Origin: Aeromicrobium sp. Root472D3
GTDB lineage: Bacteria; Actinomycetota; Actinomycetes; Propionibacteriales; Nocardioidaceae
Assembly: GCF_001426485.1 (NCBI RefSeq)
Contig: NZ_LMET01000001.1
Span: 79,517 to 119,464, forward strand
Length of the DNA: 39,948 nucleotides
Reading direction: 5' to 3'
Under the pieces are notes generated by a model, which saw only the letters and a program-made list of their open reading frames with translations, did not search any database and was not told the DNA's origin. How positions within the stretch are numbered: the stretch's first letter is position 1; the number at the start of each line of letters is the position of its first letter. Below are positions 39,900 to 39,948 of the stretch, piece after piece. The translations under genes and the position numbers were made by a program.

Positions 39900-39948
39900 A
39901 TGAGGGCGAGCGGCCACGACCCGCCGCCGCCCACCCCCCCCCCCCCCC
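39900..39948 (+). other. Possible start of a further gene, cut at the window end
   Basis: An ATG at 39900 follows GGGGTGAC at a fair spacing, 5 bp after the MDR stop, so another operon gene may begin here. Only about 11 codons precede the terminal poly-C run, so no product can be named. Confidence 0.25.
39934..39948. repeat. Terminal 15-C homopolymer
   Basis: An uninterrupted run of 15 C closes the window. It is most likely where an assembly stopped and may not be real sequence. Confidence 0.8.

Overview
The window is about 72% GC and densely packed. Its genes show strong G/C third-position bias, many 4-bp ATGA/GTGA stop-start overlaps, LuxR-type two-component genes, a PASTA kinase and apparent leaderless promoters. 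This points to a high-GC actinomycete, most plausibly Nocardioidaceae (Aeromicrobium/Nocardioides-like); the family-level placement is inference. The last bases are a 15-C homopolymer, so the right edge is probably a contig end.

Layout, left to right. 0-2.2 kb: a secreted SGNH hydrolase, a GNAT acetyltransferase and a glutamyl-Q tRNA(Asp) synthetase. 2.2-6.4 kb: a LuxR-type response regulator and sensor kinase, divergent from an MMPL-family exporter. 6.4-9.6 kb: a complete osmoprotectant-type (OpuC-like) ABC importer, separated from the exporter by a 22-bp perfect-stem bidirectional terminator. 9.7-14 kb: a cysteine dioxygenase-rhodanese pair, a one-TM small protein, tRNA-Asp(GUC), a nitroreductase, an M20 peptidase and tRNA-Phe(GAA). 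The 3' part of tRNA-Phe and its terminator are duplicated 145 bp downstream, which looks like an integration scar or local duplication. 14-20.7 kb: a YnfA-like protein, a one-PASTA Ser/Thr kinase, a DUF6458 protein, an SDR without the usual catalytic Tyr, and a sterol-desaturase-family hydroxylase divergent from a TetR-SDR-alcohol dehydrogenase operon.

20.7-39.9 kb is the most interesting part: a catabolic island of at least 18 genes. It holds a phosphotriesterase-like lactonase, two tandem alpha/beta hydrolases, a MaoC dehydratase, two MDR reductases, a TetR repressor, an ABM-domain protein and a cyclase-family hydrolase. It also holds an ACAD10/11-type APH kinase, an SDR, an ACAD11-type acyl-CoA dehydrogenase, an enoyl-CoA hydratase, a ribose-type ABC importer, a HAD protein, another SDR, an acyl-CoA ligase and a thiolase. 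Thirteen of these run co-directionally on the minus strand from 37.6 to 24.9 kb.

Five near-identical sites (21657, 25598 and 30826, and inside the two divergent promoters at 23350-23385 and 37632-37667) carry a TTGAAC...GTTCAG GTTCAA motif, so the island looks like one regulon, probably of the TetR protein at 24.9 kb. At two sites the motif is itself a bidirectional promoter: TTGAAc-17 bp-TAnnnT reads outwards on both strands. The island encodes the HAD, APH-kinase and acyl-CoA-dehydrogenase parts that human ACAD10 carries in one protein, together with a lactonase and a CoA ligase. I infer a pathway for lactones or 4-/5-hydroxy acids: ring opening, CoA activation, phosphorylation of the hydroxyl, removal of phosphate to give an enoyl-CoA, then beta-oxidation. 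The gene set and sites are read from the sequence; the substrate is not known.
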